Position numbers and translations under genes: made by a program
Assembly: GCF_004379255.2 (NCBI RefSeq)
Contig: NC_056040.1
Span: 496,001 to 560,000 of the forward strand
Source of the DNA: Salvia splendens
Taxonomy: Eukaryota; Streptophyta; Magnoliopsida; Lamiales; Lamiaceae
Direction of reading: 5' to 3'
Length of the DNA stretch: 64,000 nucleotides
Shown: positions 21,989-31,144 of the stretch, piece after piece
Position numbering within the stretch: the first letter of the stretch is position 1
How the letters are laid out: each line of letters begins with the position of its first letter
The notes under the pieces: generated by a model
Database searches by the model: none
The model's input: the letters and a program-made list of their open reading frames with translations, nothing else
What the model was told of the DNA's origin: nothing

Positions 21989-22310
21989 TTTTCTTACTTT
22001 TTGAACGTGAAGAAAGTCTGAAGAAGCTCTTGAAAGCGGAAGAAAATTTCTCGAGAAAGAGAGAGTATAGAAGACGCAACAGCAAAAGTGTTCAAATGAG
22101 GAAGAAAGAGCATATTTATCAGATTCGGGAAAGATTTCGAAATCGTTGCGCTGTTTCGAATCCCACCTTTTCAGGATTCAACGGCCGGATTTTACTGTCG
22201 CATTTAATGCAGGCACGCGCAAGGCACGTCCCCTGACGTCAGCCTCCCCCTTACCGTTATCCAGAATGCCGAAGTGACTCACCTCGCCGAAGTGATTCAC
22301 TTCGCTTTTC
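21989..22310 (-). promoter_or_regulatory. Probable promoter region of the antisense gene
   Basis: About 320 bp between the antisense ATG and the purine tract. If the antisense gene is expressed its promoter must lie here or in the 3' LTR read backwards. An AT-rich CATATTTATCAGATT segment at about 22,110 is a weak TATA candidate. Inferred from position only. Confidence 0.3.
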
Positions 22311-22320
22311 GGGGGGGTAG
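22311..22320 (+). promoter_or_regulatory. Polypurine tract of the Tat-type element
   Basis: GGGGGGGTAG immediately precedes the first 3' LTR copy, the expected place and composition for the plus-strand primer. Confidence 0.7.
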
Positions 22321-22890
22321 TGATGGGGTACGAACTAAACCCTAATGGCAAGCCCAATAACAGTGACGGCCCATCAGCCCAGAGCCCAAGAAAGAGTATC
22401 TGTTCGGCACCAAAGAGTTCGGCACGACCAAAGAGTTCGGACTCAGCCTACAGCTCGGTAAAAGCCGACCAGTCAAGCTCTCCTCTCAGATCGGCAAGAG
22501 CTGATCGGTAAAGTCCAGCAGTTCGGTCTCAGCATTCGACCGAACTAGGAGTTAGTGGACTCATGAAAGGCCTCCACGACCTCCACTATACCCACGATCT
22601 ATTTAGTGGTACGAAGCAGTTATTGAGCAGTTATTGCTCACCCACGATCTTGTTAGTGGGGCTGCAAACCACGATCCTAGTTCAATGTACAAATAGAACT
22701 TAGATCAGGTAGAAGAGAGAGCTCTCTAGAGATAAAATATCATATAGCAAGTCTGTGTTGTAAGCTGTAATCCCAGATCAAGCAATACAATCTTGCCCTC
22801 CCTTCTTCCCGTGGACGTAGATTTACTTCAGTAAATCGAACCACGTAAATTCATTGTGTCGTAGTCTTTATTCTCTACCAGCATTTACTA
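22321..22890 (+). repeat. First 3' LTR copy, lacking its last 25 bp
   Basis: Starts TGATGGGG directly after the purine tract but stops at GCATTTACTA, before the last 25 bp of the LTR. The next full LTR begins two bases later (AG then TGATGG). Unit 22319-22890 is therefore repeated from 22891, a 572-bp tandem duplication whose junction shares only TA. Confidence 0.9.
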
Positions 22891-22892
22891 AG

Positions 22893-23487
22893 TGATGGGG
22901 TACGAACTAAACCCTAATGGCAAGCCCAATAACAGTGACGGCCCATCAGCCCAGAGCCCAAGAAAGAGTATCTGTTCGGCACCAAAGAGTTCGGCACGAC
23001 CAAAGAGTTCGGACTCAGCCTACAGCTCGGTAAAAGCCGACCAGTCAAGCTCTCCTCTCAGATCGGCAAGAGCTGATCGGTAAAGTCCAGCAGTTCGGTC
23101 TCAGCATTCGACCGAACTAGGAGTTAGTGGACTCATGAAAGGCCTCCACGACCTCCACTATACCCACGATCTATTTAGTGGTACGAAGCAGTTATTGAGC
23201 AGTTATTGCTCACCCACGATCTTGTTAGTGGGGCTGCAAACCACGATCCTAGTTCAATGTACAAATAGAACTTAGATCAGGTAGAAGAGAGAGCTCTCTA
23301 GAGATAAAATATCATATAGCAAGTCTGTGTTGTAAGCTGTAATCCCAGATCAAGCAATACAATCTTGCCCTCCCTTCTTCCCGTGGACGTAGATTTACTT
23401 CAGTAAATCGAACCACGTAAATTCATTGTGTCGTAGTCTTTATTCTCTACCAGCATTTACTAACATCAGAAATTCGCGGATTCATCA
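22893..23487 (+). repeat. Outer, full-length 3' LTR
   Basis: 595 bp, ending in CATCA and followed by target duplication TATAC. By eye it differs from the 5' LTR at one base. Confidence 0.93.
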
Positions 23488-23492
23488 TATAC

Positions 23493-25429
23493 ATTTTCGT
23501 ATATTGTGATTATGAATTGGCCCAATATATACAGCCCAAAATTTAAAATTGTGACATTTGAAATTATGGGGATAGGTGGTTAGTGGTTAGTGAATGAAAT
23601 ATACTGAATAAGTAATATGTAAATATGCAAAATATTGCAATCCATATTAATTGATGGTGGTTCTCCCAACCGTGAACGTACATCTTAAAATTAAATCTAC
23701 GCTACTGTCTCTGACTACACATATACTCCTACTGAGAATTGTCTAGCTACTTAAATTAACAGAAATAAATATTTAAGTATATCATGACTACGAGTCAATA
23801 AATCTATTTTTTTCTGAACATTTTTCAACTCAATTTTCAAGTTACCTTGGACCAGTTAATTATACCACTACTTTTGTTTATAAAAGTATACATTTTTCGG
23901 TTTGCAAGATTGTATTCCATTATTAAATATGTGTAGTGTGTTTGGTTCATGAGATTCAATTTCACAACTCATTCCTAGATGGATAATCATGACATAATTA
24001 GTCATAGCTAACTCTTTATGACTAAAATAACCTCACTATTCAATCTTAGATTATATCTTAGGATTCTTTAATTTAAGAAACCGAACATCACCTATGTGTT
24101 TTACATCACATAATATAGTGTATTAACGTTAGATGTATGTGAAATAAATTGCCAAGATATTCATCTTTCGGTGTAGTTGATTGATACCTTAAACGATGTT
24201 AGTGGATCGGATCGGATCTGATAGGATGCATGAAGTCACGTGAGGGGAGGGGTGGAGACTTCTAATCATTCCTCGATCATCTTATTGTTTTAAGTAAACT
24301 ACTAGTTCGATTTACCTATTTTCTATCTCATGGTGTCTTTCTTGTTGTGATTGATGTTTTGATTATAGCTATGATTTTACCAGTAGTGGATTCAAGATTT
24401 TCGGTATGGGGGTGTAAAAAATAATTACGGCAACTTAAAATTTAATCATTTTTTTATCTCTTTGTTATGTTTCTTAATTGTTCTAATTTTTAAAATAAAA
24501 TTTGTCATTAACTTTTTACTAAAAAACTTCATTTTAAATAAATAAAAAAATTTATAGTGTCACATAGACGATAAATTATGCATTTGAAATACAAGTATGC
24601 ATGTTTTGTTACCTAGCAATATATTATATAGATATAAATATAATGAGGTGGTTAATTTTATTCTATATATTACTTTACGATACTTATTTCAAATTAGTAA
24701 TTAAACTTGAATTGTTTGTAAAGTATTATTACAAAATATATACTCTGTGTTAGACATATAAGTAAAAATAATTAATGAAAGTTAAATATGAAAGAATATA
24801 ATAATAAATTTAAAAAGAACAAGTTAATGGTTAAATTAATAAATGTTTGTTAAAAACAAAATAGTTAATGAAACTTAAACATGAATTGAAAAGGAGTTAC
24901 TAACTTTGTTTTCTTGTTTTAGCTTTCCCATAATGCATTTCTTTGTTCGCTTTGCTACTGTTAGTCTCATATGAAATTATTGATCCAGGTTCTTGTATTT
25001 TTGTTTTGTTGTTTTTAGTTATTTTTGCTACAACCATCATGTTTTGCTGAGTAATGTTTTCTATTTTATTTATGGTTAGTTTAACTCGATCATAATTCTT
25101 GTAAATTATTCAGAATAAGTTTTTATATGCACTCATAAAAAAAGTAAAGATCATTTAATCAACAAATTGATGTCTCCAATACATCAGAGTAAAGATCATT
25201 TAATTAACAAATTGATGTCTCCAATACATCAGAGTAAAGATCATTTAATTAACAAATTGATGTCTCTAATACATATCATACTATAAAATCACAAATGAGA
25301 ATTTTTTTTTAAAAAAAAAGCACTAGTACAAGCTTGAGCAACATGCATATAATCACATTAAAGGTTGTGGGGTATAAAGTAAGTAGAATTTTCCCAATTG
25401 ATCATTAAACTCCATAACTCTACATAAAC
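23493..25429. other. AT-rich intergenic region, original upstream DNA of AIR12
   Basis: About 1.9 kb between the Tat-type and copia elements. Before the copia insertion this was continuous with the AIR12 promoter. I see no gene. A 45-bp tandem repeat lies near its right end. Confidence 0.55.
25144..25275. repeat. Three 45-bp tandem repeats
   Basis: Units start near 25144, 25189 and 25234 and share GTAAAGATCATTTAAT and AACAAATTGATGTCTC. They are contiguous without spacers. Confidence 0.9.
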
Positions 25430-25434
25430 TCCTC

Positions 25435-26054
25435 TGTAATAATGGAGTGCTCATTTCAGTTGGAAGAAGCTCGGCTAGAAAGGAGTTCGGTAAGCTCGGC
25501 TTACCGAGCTGGAACTAGCCTGGAACTAGCCGAGAAGAAGAAGGCAGAAGTTGGTAAGCTCAGCGATAAGGAAGCTCGGTAAGGAAGCTCGGTAAGGAAG
25601 CTCGGCGTTGAGCTGGAATGAGCCGAGAAGGAAGAGTTCGGTTGTAAGCCGAGAAGGAGTTCGGTTGTAAGCCGAGAAGAGAGTTCGGTCTTGAACCGAG
25701 GAAGGAGTTCGGTCTTGAACCGAGAAGGAAGAAGCAACCTAGCCGAACTAGCCGTTGGAGCAGCAGTTAGTTAGCTGAGATTTAGCGGTTATTCTTCTTG
25801 CTTTCTTGATTCTTCTTGTAGTTAGTTAGTAGCAGTTGCTACTTGATTATAGAGCTTTAAATAGCTCACCGTGTATGTAGTTTAGAGTAGAGTTTAATCA
25901 ATAAAGAGTTTTCCAGTTTTCTCTCCAAGATTATCATCTTCAATACTCAAAGTGTGAGTGTGTGTGTTTTCTGCATTGTGTGATCTCATACAACAGTGAG
26001 TGTGTGTGTGATCATATTGAGTGTGTGAAAGCCTTGTGTGTGCGAATCCTAACA
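25435..26054 (+). repeat. 5' LTR of the copia element
   Basis: 620 bp. Its first half is an array of short units (GTAAGGAAGCTCG, GAGTTCGGTTGTAAGCCGA, GAGTTCGGTCTTGAACCGA). A TATA-like CTTTAAATAG lies near 25,855 and an AATAAAG near 25,900, so the array is in U3. Confidence 0.93.
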
Positions 26055-26056
26055 AG

Positions 26057-26073
26057 TGGCGCCGTCTGTGGGA
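26057..26073 (+). promoter_or_regulatory. Primer-binding site of the copia element, not tRNA-iMet type
   Basis: TGGCGCCGTCTGTGGGA follows the LTR after two bases. Most plant copia elements use TGGTATCAGAGC (initiator Met tRNA); this one has instead the same 17 bases as the Tat-type element at 12,737. Confidence 0.75.
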
Positions 26074-26118
26074 AAGGGATATTGAAGCTGATTTGCAGAG
26101 GATCAAACGGTTTCAGAG

Positions 26119-29025
26119 ATGGCAGCAAGGCTTGATGCAGAAAAGTTCACAGGCAAGAATGATTATGGCCTGTGGAAGATGAAGATGAAGGCGGTTTTAA
26201 TTCAACAAGGCTTGGCGGCAGTTCTTGCAAAACCAGAGGAGAAAGGAAAGGCTCCAGTGCTTGATGAAAAAGCTCAGGCAAAGATGGAGGAAATGCAGCT
26301 CAAGGCACATTCTGCAGTGATTCTGTGCCTTGGAGATAAGGTCTTGAGGGAAGTTCAAGAAGCCAAGACTGCGGTGGAGATCTTGGACAAGTTAGATGAA
26401 GTTTACTTGGCCAAATCCTTGGCTAACCGGCTGTACCTCAAGAAGAGGCTGTATGCCTATAGTTTTTCTGGAGATAGGTCCATCATTGAGCAGCTAGAGG
26501 AGTTCAACAAGATCATTGATGACCTGGGATCTGTTGATGTCAAGATCTCAGATGAGGATAAGGCCATTCTCACATTGAATGCCTTGCCTAGCTCGTATGA
26601 CCAGCTAAGTGATGCAATTATCTATGGAAGAGATAAACCTATCACCTATGCAGAAGTCTATTCAGCCTTGATGGCCAAAGAACTCCAGAAGACAGCCAAC
26701 AGAGGCTCTGCAAGCTCCAATGTTCAAGCTGCAGAGGCCTTGAATGTGAAGAAGTTCAAGAAGCAGAACTTCAAGAAGAAGTTTGAGGGCCCTAAACCCT
26801 CAAGTTCTGATGCTCAGAAGGAAACCAGAGCTTGCTATTGGTGCAAGAAACCTGGACATTTGAAGAAAGATTGTCATGCATGGAAGAGAAAGATGGCCTC
26901 TGAGGGACACAATCAATCTGATTGTGTGGAGAGTGCTGATCCCCCGGCTCAACTCATGAATATCAGTGATAGTGGGGTCAGTCATAGGTGGATAATGGAC
27001 TCGGGGTGCAGCTTCCATATGTGCCCCAATAGAAGCTGGTTTCATGATCTTCAAGAAGCATCGGGTACGGTTGTTCTTGGTAATAATCATATTTGTCAGA
27101 TCAAAGGAATAGGGAAGGTAAAGCTAAGCCTACAAGATGGCTCTATAAAGATCCTAACTGGGGTGAGGTATATTCCAGAAGTAAAGAGGAACCTCATCTC
27201 ATTGGGAATGCTGGAACAGAAAGGGTTCACCATATTGATGAGTCAAGGAAAATTGTTTGTGAAATCTGGAGATGCAGTGATGATGGAGGCTGACAGAGAG
27301 CATATTCTCTATTATCTGAAGGCTAAGGCTGTTGATGGAGAAAGCAATGCAGTGTCAGATGATTCCATAATGCTATGGCACAAGAGATTGGGCCACCCAG
27401 CTGAAGGAAGCTTGAAAGAACTCATCAAGAAGGGTCTGATCTCTGGAGATTTCAACAAGATGGACCCCTGTGAGCAATGTATACTTGGAAAGGCTAAGAA
27501 GGCACCCTATCCTACAGGTATTCACTCTTCCACAGCCCCTTTAGACTACATACATAGTGATCTTTGGGGGCCTTCACCGGTGTGTTCAATTGGTGGAGGA
27601 AAGTATTATCTAGCTATCATTGATGACTATACAAGGAAGTTGTGGGTATATATTCTTAAAGAAAAATCTGAAACACTCACAAAGTTCAAAATATGGTGTA
27701 AGGAGGTTGAGCTAGAGAAGGGTAGAAGTGTTAAATGCTTAAGGACAGACAATGGCCTAGAGTTCTTGTCTGCTGAGTTTGATCTGTTTTGTAAAGAGAA
27801 GGGTATGAAGAGGCACCGGACTGTTCCTGGTAATCCTCAGCAAAATGGTGTTGTGGAAAGGATGAATAGGACAATCCTAGAGAGGGTGAGGTGCCTACTT
27901 CTTGGGTCTGGTTTGAGCAGCAGATTCTGGGGTGAGGCTGTGTATACGGCAGCCTATCTCATCAATAAATGCCCATCTACTGCCCTGAAATCTGAAACTC
28001 CTGATTACATGTGGTATGGAGCTCATAGTGACTACTCAAAATACAAGGTGTTTGGGTGTGTGGCCTATGCTCATGCTAGGCAAAGTAAGCTTGAAGCTAG
28101 GGCTCTGAAATGTATCTTGCTGGGGTATCAGAGGGGTGTTAAGGGGTATAGGCTCTGGTGTATTGAGCCCGGTAAGCAGAAGGTCTTGGTGAGTAGGGAT
28201 GTGGTGTTCTTGGAGGATCAGATGCCATACCTGAAAGATAAGCTGGACTCCAGTGAAGATGAGGGTGATTTCTTCAAGGTGGAGCCTGTGGGGGTTGGCC
28301 TAGGAGCAGGTGGAGTTATTGACTCAGGGAGTGAGTCTGATTCAGATAAAGAAGAGGCTCCAACTCAGGGCAACCAGGCTGGTGAGTCTATATCAGACTC
28401 TATCAGAGACTATCAGCTTACAAGGGACAGAGTTAGAAGAGAAACAAGGCCACCAACAAAGTTCTCTGATGTTGTGTATTATGCTCTGTGTGCAGCTGAA
28501 AGTATTGATGGTGCAGATCCACTCACATATAAAGAAGCTATGCAGAGCAAAGATAGAGAAAGATGGATTGAAGCCATGAATGAGGAAATAGAGTCTTTAC
28601 TCAAGAACAAAACATGGATTTTGGTGGACAAATCCAAGCTGAATACAGATGGAAAGGAGAGGATGCTGATCAGTTGCAAGTGGTTGTTTAAAAAGAAGGT
28701 AGAAACCACTGATAAAGACAGAATCAGGTTCAAGGCAAGGCTGGTGGCTAGAGGCTTTACACAGCAGGAGGGAATCGATTTAAATGAAGTGTTTGCACCT
28801 GTTGTGAAGGTGTTTAAGATTAACACCTTGCACAATCCGGCTGACATGCTAACAAAGTCTCTAGGTAGAGACAAGTTTGAACATTGCAAGAAATTGATCA
28901 ATGTTTGTGCAAGAACTGAGATGAGCCCTCAGGTGGAGAATTGTAATAATGGAGTGCTCATTTCAGTTGGAAGAAGCTCGGCTAGAAAGGAGTTCGGTAA
29001 GCTCGGCTTACCGAGCTGGAACTAG
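26119..29025 (+). CDS. Copia Gag-protease-integrase polyprotein with truncated RT (left copy, intact frame)
   Basis: A 968-codon frame from ATG 26119 that runs into the 3' LTR and stops there. Gag comes first, starting MAARLDAEKFTGKNDYGLW, similar to Tnt1-type copia Gag. A CCHC zinc knuckle (CYWCKKPGHLKKDC) lies near residue 240, protease (WIMDSGCSFHM) near 293, integrase zinc region (LWHKRLGH ... CEQC) near 420-455, and the integrase core with Asp in HSDLWGP, Asp in RTDNGLEF and Glu in QQNGVVER (480-580). RT begins near residue 810 and runs to NEVFAPVVK, then jumps directly to NTLHNPADMLTKSL, the normal C-terminal tail. The RT palm with its YVDD-type motif and nearly all of RNase H are missing, yet frame is kept. 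Confidence 0.92.
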   Translation: MAARLDAEKFTGKNDYGLWKMKMKAVLIQQGLAAVLAKPEEKGKAPVLDEKAQAKMEEMQLKAHSAVILCLGDKVLREVQEAKTAVEILDKLDEVYLAKSLANRLYLKKRLYAYSFSGDRSIIEQLEEFNKIIDDLGSVDVKISDEDKAILTLNALPSSYDQLSDAIIYGRDKPITYAEVYSALMAKELQKTANRGSASSNVQAAEALNVKKFKKQNFKKKFEGPKPSSSDAQKETRACYWCKKPGHLKKDCHAWKRKMASEGHNQSDCVESADPPAQLMNISDSGVSHRWIMDSGCSFHMCPNRSWFHDLQEASGTVVLGNNHICQIKGIGKVKLSLQDGSIKILTGVRYIPEVKRNLISLGMLEQKGFTILMSQGKLFVKSGDAVMMEADREHILYYLKAKAVDGESNAVSDDSIMLWHKRLGHPAEGSLKELIKKGLISGDFNKMDPCEQCILGKAKKAPYPTGIHSSTAPLDYIHSDLWGPSPVCSIGGGKYYLAIIDDYTRKLWVYILKEKSETLTKFKIWCKEVELEKGRSVKCLRTDNGLEFLSAEFDLFCKEKGMKRHRTVPGNPQQNGVVERMNRTILERVRCLLLGSGLSSRFWGEAVYTAAYLINKCPSTALKSETPDYMWYGAHSDYSKYKVFGCVAYAHARQSKLEARALKCILLGYQRGVKGYRLWCIEPGKQKVLVSRDVVFLEDQMPYLKDKLDSSEDEGDFFKVEPVGVGLGAGGVIDSGSESDSDKEEAPTQGNQAGESISDSIRDYQLTRDRVRRETRPPTKFSDVVYYALCAAESIDGADPLTYKEAMQSKDRERWIEAMNEEIESLLKNKTWILVDKSKLNTDGKERMLISCKWLFKKKVETTDKDRIRFKARLVARGFTQQEGIDLNEVFAPVVKVFKINTLHNPADMLTKSLGRDKFEHCKKLINVCARTEMSPQVENCNNGVLISVGRSSARKEFGKLGLPSWN

Positions 29026-29561
29026 CCTGGAACTAGCCGAGAAGAAGAAGGCAGAAGTCGGTAAGCTCAGCGGTAAGGAAGCTCGGTAAGGAAGCTCGGT
29101 AAGGAAGCTCGGCGTTGAGCTGGAATGAGCCGAGAAGGAAGAGTTCGGTTGTAAGCCGAGAAGGAGTTCGGTTGTAAGCCGAGAAGAGAGTTCGGTCTTG
29201 AACTGAGGAAGGAGTTCGGTCTTGAACCGAGAAGGAAGAAGCAACCTAGCCGAACTAGCCGTTGGAGCAGCAGTTAGTTAGCTGAGATTTAGCGGTTATT
29301 CTTCTTGCTTTCTTGATTCTTCTTGTAGTTAGTTAGTAGCAGTTGCTACTTGATTATAGAGCTTTAAATAGCTCACCGTGTATGTAGTTTAGAGTAGAGT
29401 TTAATCAATAAAGAGTTTTCCAGTTTTCTCTCCAAGATTATCATCTTCAATACTCAAAGTGTGAGTGTGTGTGTTTTCTGCATTGTGTGATCTCATACAA
29501 CAGTGAGTGTGTGTGTGATCATATTGAGTGTGTGAAAGCCTTGTGTGTGCGAATCCTAACA
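28942..29561 (+). repeat. 3' LTR of the copia element
   Basis: 620 bp, nearly identical to the 5' LTR. It ends 38 bp before the AIR12 ATG. A purine-rich AGGTGGAGAAT precedes it as the purine tract. Confidence 0.93.
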
Positions 29562-29599
29562 TCCTCAAAACCCACCAATATCCTCCTCCTCCACTAATC

Positions 29600-30340
29600 A
29601 TGGCGTTCACCTCCGCCTCCCTCCTCCTCCTCGCCGCCGTCTCCCTCCTCTTCCTCCCTCCGGCGAGGCCACAATCATGCAAATCCCAAACATTCTCCGA
29701 CGCCAACACCAAATTCGCCAACTGCGCCGACCTCCCCACCCTCAACGCCGCCCTCCACTGGACCTACGACCACGCCACGAGACCCGGCCCCAAGCTGAGC
29801 GTCGCGTTCGTCGCCCCTCCGGCCCGGCCCGGCGGCTGGGTCGCGTGGGCCCTCAACCCCACGGGCTCCGGCATGGTCGGAGCCCAGGCGCTCGTCGCCT
29901 TCTCCGGAGACGGCGGCGCCGCCTCCGTGAAGACGTACAACATCTCCTCGTACGGCCCGATCGCCGAGTCGGAGATCGCGTACGCCGTCACGGGGAGGCG
30001 GGCGGAGCACTCCGGCGGCGTGATCAGGCTGTTCGCCACGCTGGAGCTGCCGACGGGGAGCGGCGGCAGGGCGATCAACCAGGTGTGGCAGGTCGGCGCG
30101 GCGGTGAAGGGCGGCGTTCCGGTGAAGCATGAGTTCTCGGCGCAGAATCTGAATTCGATGGGGTCTTTGCTGTTGACTGCGGCGGAGGGCGGTGGATCGA
30201 TGCCGGCGCCGGCTCCGGCGCCGGGAAGTGGCGGTGGTGGGCCAACTCCCAGCATTCCTAGAGGGAATGGCGGTGGGAGGAATCACGGCGGCGGTGGCTT
30301 TTTTGGGATGGTGCTTCTAGGGGTATTTTTGGTATTTTGA
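29600..30340 (+). CDS. AIR12: AIR12-like GPI-anchored DOMON cytochrome b (left copy, intact)
   Basis: A single-exon 246-codon gene. The product has a signal peptide (about residues 1-25, Leu-rich), a DOMON domain (about 35-190) with ALHWTYDH, GGWVAWALNPTGSGMVGAQA, YNISSYGPI and NQVWQVG, a Pro/Ala/Gly-rich linker, and a hydrophobic C-terminus (FFGMVLLGVFLVF) typical of a GPI-anchor signal. AIR12 proteins bind haem b on the outer face of the plasma membrane and take part in apoplastic redox with ascorbate and superoxide; the LHW His and the GSGM Met are plausible axial ligands (family knowledge, not tested). Sequence is very GC-rich, so GC-rich shadow frames overlap it. The copia 3' LTR ends 38 bp upstream, so the original promoter is now over 4 kb away. 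It faces the related cytochrome b561/DOMON gene tail to tail. Confidence 0.92.
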   Translation: MAFTSASLLLLAAVSLLFLPPARPQSCKSQTFSDANTKFANCADLPTLNAALHWTYDHATRPGPKLSVAFVAPPARPGGWVAWALNPTGSGMVGAQALVAFSGDGGAASVKTYNISSYGPIAESEIAYAVTGRRAEHSGGVIRLFATLELPTGSGGRAINQVWQVGAAVKGGVPVKHEFSAQNLNSMGSLLLTAAEGGGSMPAPAPAPGSGGGGPTPSIPRGNGGGRNHGGGGFFGMVLLGVFLVF

Positions 30341-30842
30341 AAATTATGCATTTAATTCAAATTCACTAGTATTGTAGTTGTTGTTACCACTGCCTTTATT
30401 CTTTTTTATTATTAAATCGAATTTTGTTGTTGAGATGTCTCATTATATATTAGTGCATGCATGTTGCATTGTACACTAAAGAAAGGATTATAATATTTGC
30501 AATCTTAAACATTAATCAATCTTCTTAAAATTTAACTTTTTATTGAACACAAACCTTTTTTGGAACAATAGAAATCATACCCCTTGATGTGACTTTTTTT
30601 TTTATCAAAAGTAGGCTGAGACTTAAAGAAGGAAGAATGAAAGAAAAAAAAAAGAAAAACTAACACACTAAAACTGCTAACAACATTTCCATATAAAATT
30701 ATGCTTGAAGATTGACGAGTCTGCATCATGGAATCAAACCTATTCCAAATTTCTACCTAACTAATTCCTATATAATCTATTTAAGCTATGGTTGTACAAT
30801 CCATCTTAGCTTAACTTTTAGTAGCCTAAAAGAATGTTTGTC
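30341..30842. other. AIR12 3' flank
   Basis: About 500 bp of AT-rich DNA that should hold the AIR12 3' UTR. No gene or defined polyadenylation signal that I would commit to. Confidence 0.5.
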
Positions 30843-30847
30843 GTTAC

Positions 30848-31088
30848 TGTTGAAAAGTAAAATGCGGAAAATAAAAGACACTAGAGAACTTTTGAAGACT
30901 ACATTTTGATTGATTTGAATTTTTGTTGGATACATTGTACATCTCTATTTATAGGACTAGAGAAGTAAATGTGCCTAGGTACTAATGAACTTGGGACTCT
31001 AACATATTAATGATATATTTATTCCCTAGAGTCTCCAAAGGTACTCTTTCCCAAAATATTGATACTCTCAAATTATCTATTTCCAACA
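30848..31088 (-). repeat. 3' LTR (element orientation) of the small LTR element
   Basis: 241 bp, about 19 bp longer than its partner because of a segment after AATGCGGAA. Confidence 0.9.
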
Positions 31089-31144
31089 CTCCCCCTCAAG
31101 TTAAGTATCGAGTTTTTTTTCGAGACTTAACTTGCACGATCTTC

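Larger units (their letters stand above)
12141..23487 (+). mobile_element. Young complete Ty3/gypsy LTR retrotransposon, Tat type, with antisense genes
   Basis: An 11,347-bp element flanked by the 5-bp target duplication TATAC (12136-12140 and 23488-23492). LTRs run from TGATG to CATCA. Order: 5' LTR, primer-binding site, gag-protease, UAG, pol (RT, RNase H, second RNase H, integrase, no chromodomain), tandem repeats, two minus-strand coding regions, purine tract, 3' LTR and a tandem duplication of most of that LTR. The second RNase H and absence of a chromodomain fit the Tat branch. The 5' and outer 3' LTRs differ by eye at one position (12,172 region, T versus A), and both main frames are uninterrupted apart from the UAG, so insertion was recent. 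Confidence 0.93.
25435..29561 (+). mobile_element. Ty1/copia LTR retrotransposon with internal RT/RNase H deletion (left copy)
   Basis: A 4,127-bp element with two 620-bp LTRs (TG...CA) and the 5-bp target duplication TCCTC (25430-25434 and 29562-29566). LTRs differ by eye at about three positions, so insertion is recent. It encodes one long frame, Gag-protease-integrase, then the start of RT fused to the C-terminal tail of the polyprotein. Without RT and RNase H it cannot copy itself and would need enzymes from a relative. The element lies just upstream of AIR12. Confidence 0.93.

Noticed and set aside
22030..22236. Plus-strand frame downstream of the antisense gene start
   Set aside because: Basic low-complexity product between the antisense ATG and the purine tract; no domain or codon-bias support.
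25144..25275. 45-bp repeats as a CRISPR-like array
   Set aside because: Only three contiguous units with no spacers, in a plant genome.
29528..29599. N-terminal extension of AIR12 from within the copia LTR
   Set aside because: The extended frame begins at a GTG, not an ATG, and would put 24 residues before a good signal peptide. ATG at 29600 is preferred.
29675..30286. Long antisense and shifted frames over AIR12 (also over the b561/DOMON exon)
   Set aside because: The sequence is very GC-rich and stop-poor in all frames; the sense AIR12 product has clear domains, the others are Arg/Pro-rich without features.
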